Shown: piece by piece, positions 9,158 to 18,157 of the stretch
Layout: each line of letters starts with the position of its first letter
Numbering within the stretch: position 1 is the stretch's first letter
Source of the DNA: JBPYFK01 sp051984675
Lineage (GTDB): Bacteria > Actinomycetota > Actinomycetes > Mycobacteriales > Pseudonocardiaceae
DNA length: 64,000 bases
Assembly: GCA_051984675.1 (NCBI GenBank)
Contig: JBPYFK010000007.1
Span: 1-64,000 of the forward strand
Direction of reading: 5' to 3'
The notes under the pieces: model-generated
Told to the model about the DNA's origin: nothing
Seen by the model: the letters and a program-made list of their open reading frames with translations, nothing else
Databases searched by the model: none
Made by a program: the position numbers and the translations under genes

Positions 9158-9811
9158 TCAGGGTTTGCATTGAGTAATACGCCACAGCCGCCGGGGGAGT
9201 TCACCTTCTTCGAAGGCGTGAATCTCCTGAAGGTTCCAGCCCTCGGCAAGTGAGTCGACCAACGCGCGGGAGAAGAAGTGCACGGCAAAGCCGCCGTGCT
9301 CGTAGATGTCATCGCCGTGGGCGATGCCGGACCCGTAGTGCGTGTCGCCGGTGTGGCGCACGGTGTAAACGAGGCTGCCGCCCGGGCGCAGGACACGGTG
9401 GATCTCGGTGATCAGGTTGTGCAGCTCGGGGGTGGACAGCGCCATGCAGAACAGCATGTGGGCGAAGGCGCCGTCCACGCTGTGGTTTGGCAGCGGGATG
9501 CGCGTGCGGGCGTCGTGGACGGCGGTGGTGATGCTGCCGGCGAGCCTGTCCTGCTGGCTGCGGGCGCGGAGTTGGTCCAGGCCGCTGGGGCTGAAGTCGG
9601 TGGCATGCACCGCGAAGCCCTGGCGGGCGAAGTAGAGGCTGTCCCTGCCGTGCCCGGCGCCGAGTTCTAAGACCGTGCTCGCGCGGTGGTCGGAGAAGAG
9701 CGTGGCGGCGTAGCGGGCCGGCTCGGAGGGGAGGTCACCGTACATGTGCGGGTGGGCCTGGTAGACGGACTGCCAGTGCGTCCGCTGAGCCTGTCCCAGG
9801 TCGGCGGTCAT
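9158..9811 (-). CDS. Class I SAM-dependent methyltransferase
   Basis: The 217-aa protein has the SAM-binding motif VLELGAGHGRD at 47-57, the acidic residue after strand 2 (VHATDFSPSGL) and motif DGAFAHMLFCMAL for strand 4. The N-terminus (THWQSVYQAHPHMYGDLPSE) resembles TehB-like small-molecule methyltransferases. It lies 60 bp downstream of the ArsR-rhodanese regulator on the same strand and may be cotranscribed with it. The substrate is unknown; thiol, metalloid or xenobiotic methylation would fit the context but is inference. Confidence 0.8.
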   Translation of the reverse strand: MTADLGQAQRTHWQSVYQAHPHMYGDLPSEPARYAATLFSDHRASTVLELGAGHGRDSLYFARQGFAVHATDFSPSGLDQLRARSQQDRLAGSITTAVHDARTRIPLPNHSVDGAFAHMLFCMALSTPELHNLITEIHRVLRPGGSLVYTVRHTGDTHYGSGIAHGDDIYEHGGFAVHFFSRALVDSLAEGWNLQEIHAFEEGELPRRLWRITQCKP

Positions 9812-9871
9812 CCGATCTCTCTTTCGGTGTGTCGGGGCAACGTGAACTCCGCTCTGTCGCGCCCGGACTGG

Positions 9872-10528
9872 CTAGTTCGTTGCTACGGGCAGTTGGGCGA
9901 GTCGCCATTCGAGCATCCCGTCGGCGAGGCGTCGGGCGTGGCGGCCCTGGGAGGTCAGCAGTCGGACGGCGTCGTGAGCGAGCACGCAGTAGGCGCCCCG
10001 GCAGTAGGCGACGATCTCCTGGTCGGCGGGAATGTCGGCGAGCTTGCCGGGCAGTTCCTCCACCGGGACTGAGATCGCACCAGGGATATGGCCCGCCGCG
10101 TACTCCTCGCGGGGGCGCACGTCGAGTACCACGACCTCCCCGGCTTGGGCGCGGTGCAAGAGTTCGTCGCGACTGACGTGTTCGGTGTCCGGGCCGAGAT
10201 AGGCGGCACGGGCGGCCTCGACATCCGACAGGTGGTCCCGGGCGACCGTGCGCACGAGTGCGTACAGCTCGGCGACGTCCGTGCCCGCCAGCCGGTAGTA
10301 CGCCCTGGTGCCCTGCCGGCGAGTCGCGACGAGGTTGGCGCGTTTGAGGGTTTGCAGATGCGCTGACGCCGTGGTCACACCCAACTCCGCCGCTGCCGCC
10401 AACGACTCGACCGTGCGCTCTCCCTGGGCCAGCAGGTCCAGCAGCTCCAGGCGCTTACCGCTGCCCAGTGCCTTGCCCACGCGGGCGAACTGCTCGAACA
10501 ACGCCGTCTTCGCGCCTCGATCACCCAT
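9872..10528 (-). CDS. ArsR-type transcriptional regulator fused to a rhodanese domain
   Basis: The 218-aa protein carries a winged helix at residues ~10-95 (KRLELLDLLAQGERTVESLA, then ASAHLQTLKRANLVATRRQG) and a rhodanese domain at ~120-210 with the active-site loop CRGAYC, whose first cysteine would carry a persulfide. ArsR-rhodanese fusions are known as sensors or handlers of reactive sulfur or thiols. The start is fixed by GGAGGAGAT directly before the ATG. It is divergent from an MFS transporter with a palindrome between them, so autoregulation and control of the pump are likely. Confidence 0.86.
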   Translation of the reverse strand: MGDRGAKTALFEQFARVGKALGSGKRLELLDLLAQGERTVESLAAAAELGVTTASAHLQTLKRANLVATRRQGTRAYYRLAGTDVAELYALVRTVARDHLSDVEAARAAYLGPDTEHVSRDELLHRAQAGEVVVLDVRPREEYAAGHIPGAISVPVEELPGKLADIPADQEIVAYCRGAYCVLAHDAVRLLTSQGRHARRLADGMLEWRLAQLPVATN

Positions 10529-10539
10529 ATCTCCTCCAA

Positions 10540-10563
10540 TGTTCTATGGAATAGTGTATAACA
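10540..10563. promoter_or_regulatory. Candidate operator for the ArsR-rhodanese regulator
   Basis: A 24-bp imperfect palindrome of form TGTT-N-TA-N10-TA-N-AACA lies 3 bp beyond the Shine-Dalgarno of the arsR-type gene, in the 140-bp gap shared with the MFS gene. It contains an inner CTAT-GGA-ATAG repeat and is much more AT-rich than its surroundings. Position and symmetry fit a dimeric winged-helix site; binding is inferred. Confidence 0.5.
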
Positions 10564-10668
10564 GAGTGAGGTCGTGGTCACCCGACCGGGCCACCGCGAC
10601 CTGGCCGTCCTCAGATGCGGGCCCGGCGACAGGGCGCGCGTCAGCGGTCACGAACTGGAGGTAGGGGC

Positions 10669-11958
10669 ATGGCCCGGGCAGCACCCGCGGCGCGATTGGG
10701 GATACGCGCCAACCTTGCGCAGTTCAGCCTGCTCGTGGCCGTGAACGGCCTCGTCGGGGGCGTGCTCGGGCAGGAACGCACCGTGCTGCCGTTGCTGGCC
10801 CAGCGCCAGTTCCACCTTCTCGGCTACACCGTCCTGCTGACCTACGTCCTTGTCTTCGGGATCACCAAGGCCGCCACCAACTATTTCGCGGGCACCTGGT
10901 CAGACCGGTTCGGCCGCAAACCGGTGCTCGTCGCCGGCTGGCTGGTCGCGGTACCGGTCCCACTGATGCTGATCCTCGCGCCCGGCTGGGGCTGGGTGGT
11001 GGCCGCCAACGTGCTGCTCGGCGTCAACCAGGGACTGACCTGGTCCACTACGGTGATCATGAAAATCGACCTCGCCGGACCGCGGCGACGGGGACTGGCG
11101 ATGGGCCTCAACGAGGCCGCCGGCTATGGCGCCGTCGCCGTCACCGCACTGGTCACCGGCTACCTCGCCGCCCGCTACGGGCTACGCCCGGCCCCGTTTC
11201 TGCTCGGGGCGTCCTACGTCGCACTCGGGCTGGGCCTGTCCACGTTCATCGTGCGCGAAACCCGTGGGCACGCCCGCATGGAGGCCGCTACGCACACCCC
11301 GCACCCCGATGGTCGACATGATCGTCTGCCCGCAGACCTGACAACGCGCCAGATCATCGCGCACACCAGCCTCCGCGAAGCCGCGTTGTCCTCAGCCAGC
11401 CAGGCAGGCATGGTCAACAACCTCAATGACGGGCTCGCCTGGGGACTGTTTCCGATCCTGTTCGCCACCGCCGGCCTGTCGGTGTCCCGCATTGGCATTC
11501 TCGCCGCGCTCTACCCGGCGGTGTGGGGCGTCGGGCAACTCCTCACCGGTGCGCTGTCGGACCGGTGGGGGCGCAAACATCTCATCACCGCCGGCATGCT
11601 CACCCAAGCCGCTGCGCTGGCGATGATCGCGCTTACGAACACCTTCGCACTGTGGGCCGCGGCGTCCGTACTCCTTGGCGCCGGCACCGCCATGGTCTAC
11701 CCGACCCTGCTCGCCACGATCGGCGACGTCGCCCACCCTGCCTGGCGTGCCCGCGCCGTCGGCGTCTACCGACTCTGGCGCGACGGCGGCTTCGCCGCCG
11801 GCGCCCTCGTCTCCGGCATCGCCGCCGACCTCTGGGGGCTGCACGGCGCCATCTGGGCTGTCGCTGCCCTCACCGCCGCCTCCGGCATCGTCGTCGCCAT
11901 CCGCATGTACGAAACCCACGCCCGCCCGCGCGCCCACGCCGCTGCCCACACCGGGTGA
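10669..11958 (+). CDS. MFS transporter, probable efflux pump
   Basis: Starting at ATG 10669, preceded by GGAGGTAGGGGC, the product is 429 aa with twelve predicted helices. The loop between helices 2 and 3 has the MFS signature DRFGRKPVLV and the equivalent loop in the second half reads DRWGRKHLITAG. A hydrophilic loop (about 195-230) joins the halves. An upstream in-frame start at 10615 would add 18 Arg-rich residues with no ribosome binding site, so it is rejected. It is divergent from the ArsR-rhodanese gene and likely under its control; the substrate is not predictable. Confidence 0.87.
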   Translation: MARAAPAARLGIRANLAQFSLLVAVNGLVGGVLGQERTVLPLLAQRQFHLLGYTVLLTYVLVFGITKAATNYFAGTWSDRFGRKPVLVAGWLVAVPVPLMLILAPGWGWVVAANVLLGVNQGLTWSTTVIMKIDLAGPRRRGLAMGLNEAAGYGAVAVTALVTGYLAARYGLRPAPFLLGASYVALGLGLSTFIVRETRGHARMEAATHTPHPDGRHDRLPADLTTRQIIAHTSLREAALSSASQAGMVNNLNDGLAWGLFPILFATAGLSVSRIGILAALYPAVWGVGQLLTGALSDRWGRKHLITAGMLTQAAALAMIALTNTFALWAAASVLLGAGTAMVYPTLLATIGDVAHPAWRARAVGVYRLWRDGGFAAGALVSGIAADLWGLHGAIWAVAALTAASGIVVAIRMYETHARPRAHAAAHTG

Positions 11959-12036
11959 ACCACAAGGTTCGGCTGATACCCAAGTCTTCGAGACACTTGG
12001 CGAGCAGTGGGTGCGATTTTAGGACCGACGGCTGGA

Positions 12037-13152
12037 TCAGCTTGCGGGACGGATACCACGGGACTTGAGCCAGCCCACGACCCCGTTCACCCATGCTGGC
12101 ATGACCCGATGCGCCTGGAACAGGTGGCTGCTGCCGATCTGGTCCAGCCTGGTGATGTCGCACCCGGTGCACGAGGTGCGCCAGTAGCGTTCGTCGGCGT
12201 TGGCGGCATCCGGCGGGAAAGCCGCGTCGTGATCGGCGTAGCCGAGCAGGACCGGCGTGCCTCCGGTACGCGGAACGAAGGTGTTGTTGATCCGTTGCAG
12301 GGCGGGGGTACCGGTGAATTCGCCTGCCGGGCTGCGGAGAAAGCCGAAAGGGTTGCAGGCGGCGTTGGCGATGCTGGGGACGGCGGTGGGTGGGTAGATG
12401 TTGAAGTCCATGCATTGTTGCCGGAAATCGAAGAATCGCGGATAGTCCACGCCCAGCAGGATCTTGATTCCGGTGACGGCGTAGCGCTGGTCGGCGACCG
12501 GTCCGTGTCGCTGGTTGGCGTAGTCGGCCTGCACCACGGCAGCCACGTCGTGGTACTGGCCGGCGTACCCTTCGACGATCGCGGCGCCAGCGCTGTGCCC
12601 CATCACCGCGACTGTCTGGTGCCCGACCTGCGCGCCGGCACCGGGAGCGGCGTTGACGCCCGTGCAGTTGGGGGAGGGGGCCGTCGCGTAGTCGCCGTTT
12701 TTCACCTCACCGACCAGTTCGTGCAGCATGTTCCGGTGATGGTCGGCGGGAAGCCGGTTGCCGTTGTTGGGGTAGGGGCTGCGGGCGAATCCGAGCCGGT
12801 CGTAGGAGACGACGACATAGCCAGCTTGGGCCAGGTTCCGGGCGACCGAGAAATGCGGATCGAAGTCCCAGTTCGCTGTCGACGAGGCGAGGCCGGGCAC
12901 CAGGACGACCACGGGCGTCGCGCCGGTGGCTCGTTGTGGGGTGAAACGCTGCCCGAACAGACTGTAGGTGCCGGGATCGTCGGGGTTGTGCACGGAGAAG
13001 CACACCGTCTCGACCCGGAACGCCTCGGGCGGAGACGACGCTGCCTCGGCGACGGGCGTGGCGAACAGGGCACTCAGCATGACGGCCACCCCGACGATGA
13101 CCAGCTGCCGAGGTCTGAACGGGCGCCTGCACAGTAGGGACGTGGTTAGCAT
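12037..13152 (-). CDS. Secreted alpha/beta hydrolase
   Basis: From ATG 13152, preceded by GAGGAG, the protein has 371 aa. A signal peptide (QLVIVGVAVMLSALFATPVAEA, ending near residue 38) precedes an alpha/beta hydrolase domain with VVVLVPGLASS as oxyanion strand, SYDRLGFARS as the nucleophile-preceding strand, and the nucleophile elbow GHSAGA with Ser187. A late SSHLF histidine could complete the triad. Several paired cysteines fit an extracellular enzyme. Substrate (ester, lipid or lactone) is unknown. It is convergent with the MFS gene 78 bp away. Confidence 0.83.
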   Translation of the reverse strand: MLTTSLLCRRPFRPRQLVIVGVAVMLSALFATPVAEAASSPPEAFRVETVCFSVHNPDDPGTYSLFGQRFTPQRATGATPVVVLVPGLASSTANWDFDPHFSVARNLAQAGYVVVSYDRLGFARSPYPNNGNRLPADHHRNMLHELVGEVKNGDYATAPSPNCTGVNAAPGAGAQVGHQTVAVMGHSAGAAIVEGYAGQYHDVAAVVQADYANQRHGPVADQRYAVTGIKILLGVDYPRFFDFRQQCMDFNIYPPTAVPSIANAACNPFGFLRSPAGEFTGTPALQRINNTFVPRTGGTPVLLGYADHDAAFPPDAANADERYWRTSCTGCDITRLDQIGSSHLFQAHRVMPAWVNGVVGWLKSRGIRPAS

Positions 13153-13599
13153 GACGACTCCTCTGTCCCCGGAAACCTCAGGACACGGCGATAACCCGCG
13201 TTTCTGGTGATTTCGGGCCGAGTTCGAAATGGATGTCTCGGAAGGGTCATCCGGCGGTAGCCAAGCCGTCAACGATCTGGCGCATTGCCGTCAGATTCCG
13301 CGCCGCAGGAGGCGAAAGAAACCAACGATCATCTTGTGTGGCAAGAGAAGTGCTCACCGAGCGTTCGACGTCGGGTTGGAGCGAAGACTTCTGCTTGAGG
13401 GAGCACGGAGAAATTGATTTTCAGCAGGTCAGGGCGATCTGCGATACGCGGTCTTCCGTTGGTTTGGTGGCCGGAATTCTTGGTGATCGGAAGTCATTGT
13501 CCCGATGTGGTTTCGCGATGGTTGCCCAAGAAATCAGTGGCGTCCATCACCGAGACCTTGCCCGAGCACGCAAGACGCTCCGCGCACCTGCGCGAGGTC
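13153..13599. other. Intergenic region with no supported gene
   Basis: This 447-bp stretch holds the promoter of the hydrolase gene and the downstream flank of conservon 1. A + strand frame spans it, but it lacks a ribosome binding site and family resemblance. I see no repeat or RNA. Confidence 0.45.
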
Positions 13600-14229
13600 T
13601 CAGGGGCTCGGTGTTGCCGCGTGTGAGACGCCGATACCCGCCATGATGTCCTCGACGAGTGCGATCAGGAGCTGCTTGTTGGATTCGCGGTGGCGTACGT
13701 CGCACAGCCGCACCGGAACGTGGTCACCCACATCCAGCGCCTGTCGCACGTCATCGACCCCGTAGGGCTGCCTGCCGTCGAAGCAGTTCACGCCGATCAC
13801 GAAGGGGATACCGCGCCGTTCGAAGAAGTCGACCGCGGCGAAGCAGGTCTCCAGCCGGCGGGTGTCCGCGAGCACGACGGCGCCCAGGGCGCCGCGGGCC
13901 AGCTCGTCCCACATGAACCAGAACCGATCCTGGCCCGGCGTGCCGAACAGATACATGATCAGCTCCGGGTTGAGACTGATCCGGCCGAAGTCCAGGGCCA
14001 CGGTCGTGGTGGTCTTGTGCTCGACCCCGGTGAGGTCGTCGATGCCCACGCCGGCCTCGGTGAGCACTTCCTCGGTGCGCAGCGGGACGATCTCGCTGAC
14101 CGAGCCGACGAGGGTGGTCTTTCCAACCCCGAAACCGCCGGCGATCAGTACCTTGACCGAGATGGCGTCCAGCGCCATTACCCCTTCGGGGGCTGGACGT
14201 CCAGGGTCCTCAGAGTTTCCGAATGCCAT
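13600..14229 (-). CDS. cvnD: Conservon small GTPase (CvnD-like), conservon 1
   Basis: The 209-aa protein has a P-loop GGFGVGKTTLVGSVSEI near residue 32, switch-like KTTTTVALDFGRI and a degenerate G3 region LFGTPGQDRFWFMWDEL, the pattern of CvnD/Ras-like ATP/GTP-binding proteins in actinomycete conservons. It presumably cycles with the roadblock protein CvnB at the membrane sensor. Its ATG lies inside the last codons of the DUF742 gene (20-bp overlap), as in conservon 2 of this window, which supports this start over a later ATG at 14178. The C-terminus has the usual CDVRHRESNKQLLIALVEDIM block. Confidence 0.9.
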   Translation of the reverse strand: MAFGNSEDPGRPAPEGVMALDAISVKVLIAGGFGVGKTTLVGSVSEIVPLRTEEVLTEAGVGIDDLTGVEHKTTTTVALDFGRISLNPELIMYLFGTPGQDRFWFMWDELARGALGAVVLADTRRLETCFAAVDFFERRGIPFVIGVNCFDGRQPYGVDDVRQALDVGDHVPVRLCDVRHRESNKQLLIALVEDIMAGIGVSHAATPSP

Positions 14230-14581
14230 CCAACACCTTCTGCATCAGGTCCATGTCGGGTGCGGCCATCGAGGCCGGGTTCACCCTGAAGGTCACGTAG
14301 CCCCGCTCGATCAGATCGCTGAGCAGCACCTTCACCGCGCCCAGGGGCAGCGCGACCTGGGCGGCGATTTCGGCCACCGACTGCGGGACCGCACACGCCC
14401 GCAGGATGCGCGCGTACTCCGGCTCCAGCACCGGGGCGTGCGTCTCCGGGTGCGACGCCACCACGAGCGTGATCATCTCCAACCGGTAGCGATTCGTGCT
14501 GGTCCGACCGCGCGTCACGGCATAGGGGCGCACGAGCGGTCCCGCCGCCTCGTCGAACCACACCTCGTCCTGGTCGGCCAT
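14210..14581 (-). CDS. cvnC: DUF742 conservon protein (CvnC-like), conservon 1
   Basis: This 123-aa protein has the DUF742 hallmarks: acidic start then AGPLVRPYAVTRGRT near residue 13, a helix-turn-helix-like segment PQSVAEIAAQVALPLGAVKVLLSDLIERGYV, and the C-terminal MQKVLDGIRKL. In conservons this protein works with CvnA, B and D; the winged-helix shape suggests DNA or protein contact, which is not shown here. It follows the roadblock gene by 9 bp and overlaps the GTPase gene. Confidence 0.9.
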   Translation of the reverse strand: MADQDEVWFDEAAGPLVRPYAVTRGRTSTNRYRLEMITLVVASHPETHAPVLEPEYARILRACAVPQSVAEIAAQVALPLGAVKVLLSDLIERGYVTFRVNPASMAAPDMDLMQKVLDGIRKL

Positions 14582-14590
14582 GGTGCGCGC

Positions 14591-15016
14591 TCATGACGCG
14601 GACGCGGCGGCTGCCTGCTCGGTCTGGGCGTCCCTCGCCGCCGACTCCAGGCATCTGCCTACCTTGGTGATCATCAGGTTCATCTCGTACGCGATCGTGC
14701 CCAGGTCCGCATCCGCGGTGGCCAGCAGTGCCAGGCAGGCACCCGTTCCAGCGGCGGTGACCACGAGAAAACCGTGCTCCATCTCCACCACGGTCTGGTG
14801 TACCTCGCCGCCCCCGAAGTGGCGCCCGGTTCCCCTGGCCAAGCTGTGGAACGCTGACGCCGCCGCGCAGAGATGCTCGGCGTCCCCTTTGGACAGACTG
14901 CTCGTCCGTGCCTTGAGAAGGCCGTCCGTGGACAGTGCGACCGCGCGGTTGGCGCCGGCGATCCGCTCGACCAAGTCGTCGATGAGCCAGTCCAATTGGC
15001 TGACATTGGTAGTCAT
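14591..15016 (-). CDS. cvnB: Roadblock/LC7 domain protein (CvnB-like), conservon 1
   Basis: The 141-aa protein shows the roadblock/LC7 pattern LDWLIDDLVERIAGANRAVALSTDGLLKA followed by EHLCAAASAFHSLARG and a beta-rich FLVVTAAGTGACLALLA block. In conservons it acts as GTPase-regulating partner of CvnD and contacts the CvnA sensor. It begins 23 bp after the cvnA-like gene and ends with a short Ala/Ser-rich tail. Confidence 0.9.
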   Translation of the reverse strand: MTTNVSQLDWLIDDLVERIAGANRAVALSTDGLLKARTSSLSKGDAEHLCAAASAFHSLARGTGRHFGGGEVHQTVVEMEHGFLVVTAAGTGACLALLATADADLGTIAYEMNLMITKVGRCLESAARDAQTEQAAAASAS

Positions 15017-15039
15017 GTTCCTCCTCTGCTTTCGCTCGG

Positions 15040-17448
15040 TCAGGACCCGGAATCCGGCGCGCCGTTGCGCGCTCGCTTGATGCCCTGTTGGAAGGCGGCC
15101 ATGGTGCCGCGCGACTGCTCGGCAGTGCGTAGGGGCGTGGGGTCCTCGGTGATCTCCCCTTCGATCCTCGACTGCGTTTCCCGTAGCTGCGGAGCGAGAT
15201 TCGCTTGCCGGTTCCGTCGGGGGAGCGGCGGCGGCTCACTGGTGGTGGAGTCGGGTGCGGGTGTCGAGCCCTCGGGTGGCGTCGAACTGTCCGGGTTCGC
15301 GTTGTGACCGTTCGTCGGGAGGTCGCTGGCAACGATGTCGTCCACCGACAACTGACCGATTCCCGCAGTCGCCTGCCAGCCGGAGTCCCCCGGTCGATTC
15401 GCGCTGTTTCGGGGGATCGACAACGGCTTCATGCCCTCGGGAAGCCGTGCCCCTGTCGGCCACGCCGGGTCGGCATGCGTGACACCGCGTGCGGATTCGG
15501 TCGACGGGTCCGGCTCGGCGTCTGGATTGGTGGCTTCAGCAATGAGCGCGGTGGGGACGAGCACGGTCGCACGGATGCCGTCGTAGACCGAGTCCCGTAG
15601 CGTGACCTTGATGCCGTGCCGGGCCGCGAGCCGGGCCACCACGAACAGCCCGATCCGTGGTTCGGTGGACAGCGCCATCACCCCGAAATCGGGCGGTTCG
15701 CGCAACATCGCGTTCATCTCGTCGAGCTGTTCGGGTTCCATGCCCAGGCCCTGGTCCTCAAGCTCGATCACGACGCCACGGCCCACCACGTTCGCCCATG
15801 CCTCGACACGGGACTGCGGCGGGGAGAAGGAGGTGGCGTTGTCCACCAGTTCGGCGAGCAGGTGGATCAGGTCGGCTACCGCGGAACCAGAGATGAGGAC
15901 GTCCGGTACCCGCACGACGTCCACGCGGGTGTAGTGCTCGGTTTCCGCGACCGCGCTGCGAACCAGCTCACCCAGAGCCACCGGGTTACGCCACTGGCGG
16001 CCAGCCTGCCCGTCACCGAGAATGATCAGGTTCTCGGCGTTGCGCCTGCTTCGGGTGGCCAGGTGGTCCAACTGGAACAGCACTTGCAGTTGCGCCGGAT
16101 CCTCCAGCGACCGCTCGGCCTCGTCGAGCATCGTGAGCTGGCGGTGCACAATCACCTGACTGCGGTGCGCGATGTTGAGAAACACCGTCCGGGTTCCCTG
16201 GCGGGTTTCGGTTTCTCGCACCGTCGCGTTGATCGCGGTACGCTGCGCCGCGTTGAAGGCACTCGCGACCTGACCGATCTCGTCCCTGCCGTGATCCAAC
16301 CAGGGGATCTCCGTCTCGACGTCGATCCGCTCGCCCGCGCTCAACCGCCGTACCGCCTCGGGGAGTCCGCGATTGGCCAGGTCGAGCGTTTCTTCGCGCA
16401 GCCGGGTGAGTCGGCGAATGAGCCGGCGGGACAACCTGAGTGCGATCAGCAAGCTCGTCACGGCCACCAGCAGGATCGCCACACCGGTGGCCACCGACGT
16501 GATCAGGATGCGCTGACCGCTCGCCGCTCCCAGGTCGGCCGCATAGGCCGAGTGCGTGTCATAGAGGCCCAGCAGCCCGTTGGCCACCTGCTGCGCGGAG
16601 TTCTCCCAGTCCGAAACGTTGAACGGCACAGCGTCGGGACCCGAGGTCGACGGGCCGTGGTTCATCAGGAAGTTGTCATCGGCGACCAGCTGGGCCCACG
16701 CCGGGCTGGCCTTCAGCGCGGCATACCGGGCCCGTTCCTGCTGGGTCATCCGGGGCACGAGCGTCTCGACCTGCTCGTGGTACATGCCGAGCTGGTGGGC
16801 GAGCTCGTGGAACTGTTCGGGGTCCAAGCCGCTGGAAACGGCGCGTGCCGCCATCGCGTGTGCTCGGGACATCGCCTCGGCGGACCTGAACAGGTCGTAG
16901 CTGATCATCTGCTCGAACCCGACGCTGGCGTCGTTGGCGGATCGGGCCATCGCCTGGATGTTCGTGCCGCACCGCGAGAGCAGGTCGTCGTAGAACGCGT
17001 ACGCGTCTTGTGCGGTGCTCTGGCCGCTGTCGACTCGCTGACGCAGTTCGGGAAGTCGTCGCGCTGCCTGTTCGAATGCGGCCAGGGACGCTCGAAGGTC
17101 CGGTGGCGCGCCCTGGGCGAGGCGCTGATTCGTCGCCGACATCTCGGCGAGGGTCGCGTCGACCTGGTGCCGCTGGTTGGTGAGGTCGGCACGGTTCTGC
17201 GCAGAGCTGGTCAGCGCAAGCATGGTGAGGCGGCGCTCCTGCTGCGCGCTGGCGACGAACCGCGTCGTCGGCCCCAGGGCCGCCTGGACGTCAGCGGCGA
17301 AGTTCCGCGCCTGAATGCCCTGGCTGACCAGGTAGCCGGACAGGCCGGCACCGACCATGAGGATCGCGATGCTCGGGATCAGTACGATCGTCAGCACCCG
17401 TGCCTTGATCGTGCCGAGTCGCCGATTCGGTTTCGATGTGCGTTGCAC
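15040..17448 (-). CDS. cvnA: Conservon sensor histidine kinase-like protein (CvnA-like), conservon 1
   Basis: From GTG 17448 the product is about 802 aa: transmembrane helix 1 near residues 18-40, an extracellular four-helix nitrate/nitrite-sensing-like domain (SAQQERRLTMLALTSS), helix 2 near 325-345, HAMP, and a HATPase domain with N-box HLLAELVDNATSFSPP and G-box DQGLGM. There is no typical H-box phosphoacceptor, as is usual for CvnA. The C-terminal ~150 residues are Pro/Ser/Thr-rich and disordered. The frame stays open to 17598 but the extra 50 residues are Ser-rich and lack a ribosome binding site; neither start is firmly supported. It heads the cvnABCD operon and should relay a surface signal to the roadblock/GTPase pair. 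Confidence 0.87.
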   Translation of the reverse strand: MQRTSKPNRRLGTIKARVLTIVLIPSIAILMVGAGLSGYLVSQGIQARNFAADVQAALGPTTRFVASAQQERRLTMLALTSSAQNRADLTNQRHQVDATLAEMSATNQRLAQGAPPDLRASLAAFEQAARRLPELRQRVDSGQSTAQDAYAFYDDLLSRCGTNIQAMARSANDASVGFEQMISYDLFRSAEAMSRAHAMAARAVSSGLDPEQFHELAHQLGMYHEQVETLVPRMTQQERARYAALKASPAWAQLVADDNFLMNHGPSTSGPDAVPFNVSDWENSAQQVANGLLGLYDTHSAYAADLGAASGQRILITSVATGVAILLVAVTSLLIALRLSRRLIRRLTRLREETLDLANRGLPEAVRRLSAGERIDVETEIPWLDHGRDEIGQVASAFNAAQRTAINATVRETETRQGTRTVFLNIAHRSQVIVHRQLTMLDEAERSLEDPAQLQVLFQLDHLATRSRRNAENLIILGDGQAGRQWRNPVALGELVRSAVAETEHYTRVDVVRVPDVLISGSAVADLIHLLAELVDNATSFSPPQSRVEAWANVVGRGVVIELEDQGLGMEPEQLDEMNAMLREPPDFGVMALSTEPRIGLFVVARLAARHGIKVTLRDSVYDGIRATVLVPTALIAEATNPDAEPDPSTESARGVTHADPAWPTGARLPEGMKPLSIPRNSANRPGDSGWQATAGIGQLSVDDIVASDLPTNGHNANPDSSTPPEGSTPAPDSTTSEPPPLPRRNRQANLAPQLRETQSRIEGEITEDPTPLRTAEQSRGTMAAFQQGIKRARNGAPDSGS

Positions 17449-17909
17449 CCTCGTTCTGGGCCCTTCCGTCGTCTGGAGTCCGCACGAGTTCGCCGAACTC
17501 GGACTCGCGGAAGAATGCGCCCGCCCGGCGAGACTCCGTTCGCAGTGGGAGGACGGGCGGGATGAATTCGAAAGGCTCGCGCCTGCCCGAGATGCCACTG
17601 TCCACGTGTCGGGACACGCTAAGTCCGTGAATTGAAAATGTCAACGTCAGTGGTGCGGAAATTCTTGTGTCAGCCTTGGATGTCCCAGGACGATCAGGTG
17701 TGGTCAAAGAATTTCGACACGTTCGTGGTCCGTATTCTCGATGCCGCTGGCGAAAAATCGATCTCGTGCTCCGTCGGACGCTGTTGATGTCTCTGCCGCG
17801 CCAGGTGGATCGTCGCTCTGCGTACCGACACTGCTCCGCTTGGGGTAGTTGTGGGAAAGCCCGCCGCTCGCTACACTACCCTCCGTAATGATCCGGCCCC
17901 GAGTCCTCG

Positions 17910-18038
17910 ATGTCGTTCACCCCAGGGGGAAACTGATCCGGTACCTCGAAAGGCGATCTTTTCGGGGTCTCTGATCGGGACTGAATTCTGCTTTCTTGCT
18001 GACAACCGACTGCCCGACATTAAAAATGTCGTTCACCC
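17910..18038. repeat. 13-bp direct repeat ATGTCGTTCACCC, two copies 116 bp apart
   Basis: The 13-mer occurs at 17910-17922 and 18026-18038, both upstream of and in the same orientation as the molybdoenzyme operon. The second copy overlaps the palindrome at 18016-18030. Such spaced identical copies suggest paired activator or repressor sites; this is inference. Confidence 0.5.
18016..18030. promoter_or_regulatory. Perfect palindrome GACATT-AAA-AATGTC
   Basis: Perfect 6-bp arms with a 3-nt spacer, AT-rich in a GC-rich region, 127 bp upstream of the iorB-like start. It looks like a dimeric regulator operator, but no regulator gene adjoins it. Confidence 0.45.
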
Positions 18039-18157
18039 GCCAGGTCCGCGCGACCGGCCGATTTCGCGCGGAATCATTTCTGGGACGGTGATAGGTGGTC
18101 CTTCGTTCCGCGGTGCCGCCTGAAACAAACACGCAAGGGCTCGCGAGGGGAGTATCG

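Larger units (their letters stand above)
17449..18157. other. Long regulatory intergenic region upstream of the molybdoenzyme operon
   Basis: This 709-bp stretch separates cvnA from the divergent ior operon. It includes a perfect 15-bp palindrome and a 13-bp direct repeat, both listed separately. No gene is supported. Confidence 0.5.

Noticed and set aside
13233..13646. 137-residue + strand frame between the hydrolase and cvnD1
   Set aside because: No ribosome binding site, random composition, runs into the 3' end of cvnD1 on the other strand.
15616..17565. 649-residue + strand frame opposite cvnA1
   Set aside because: Antisense shadow; composition Arg/Gly/His-heavy with no domain, while the minus strand has the full sensor domains.
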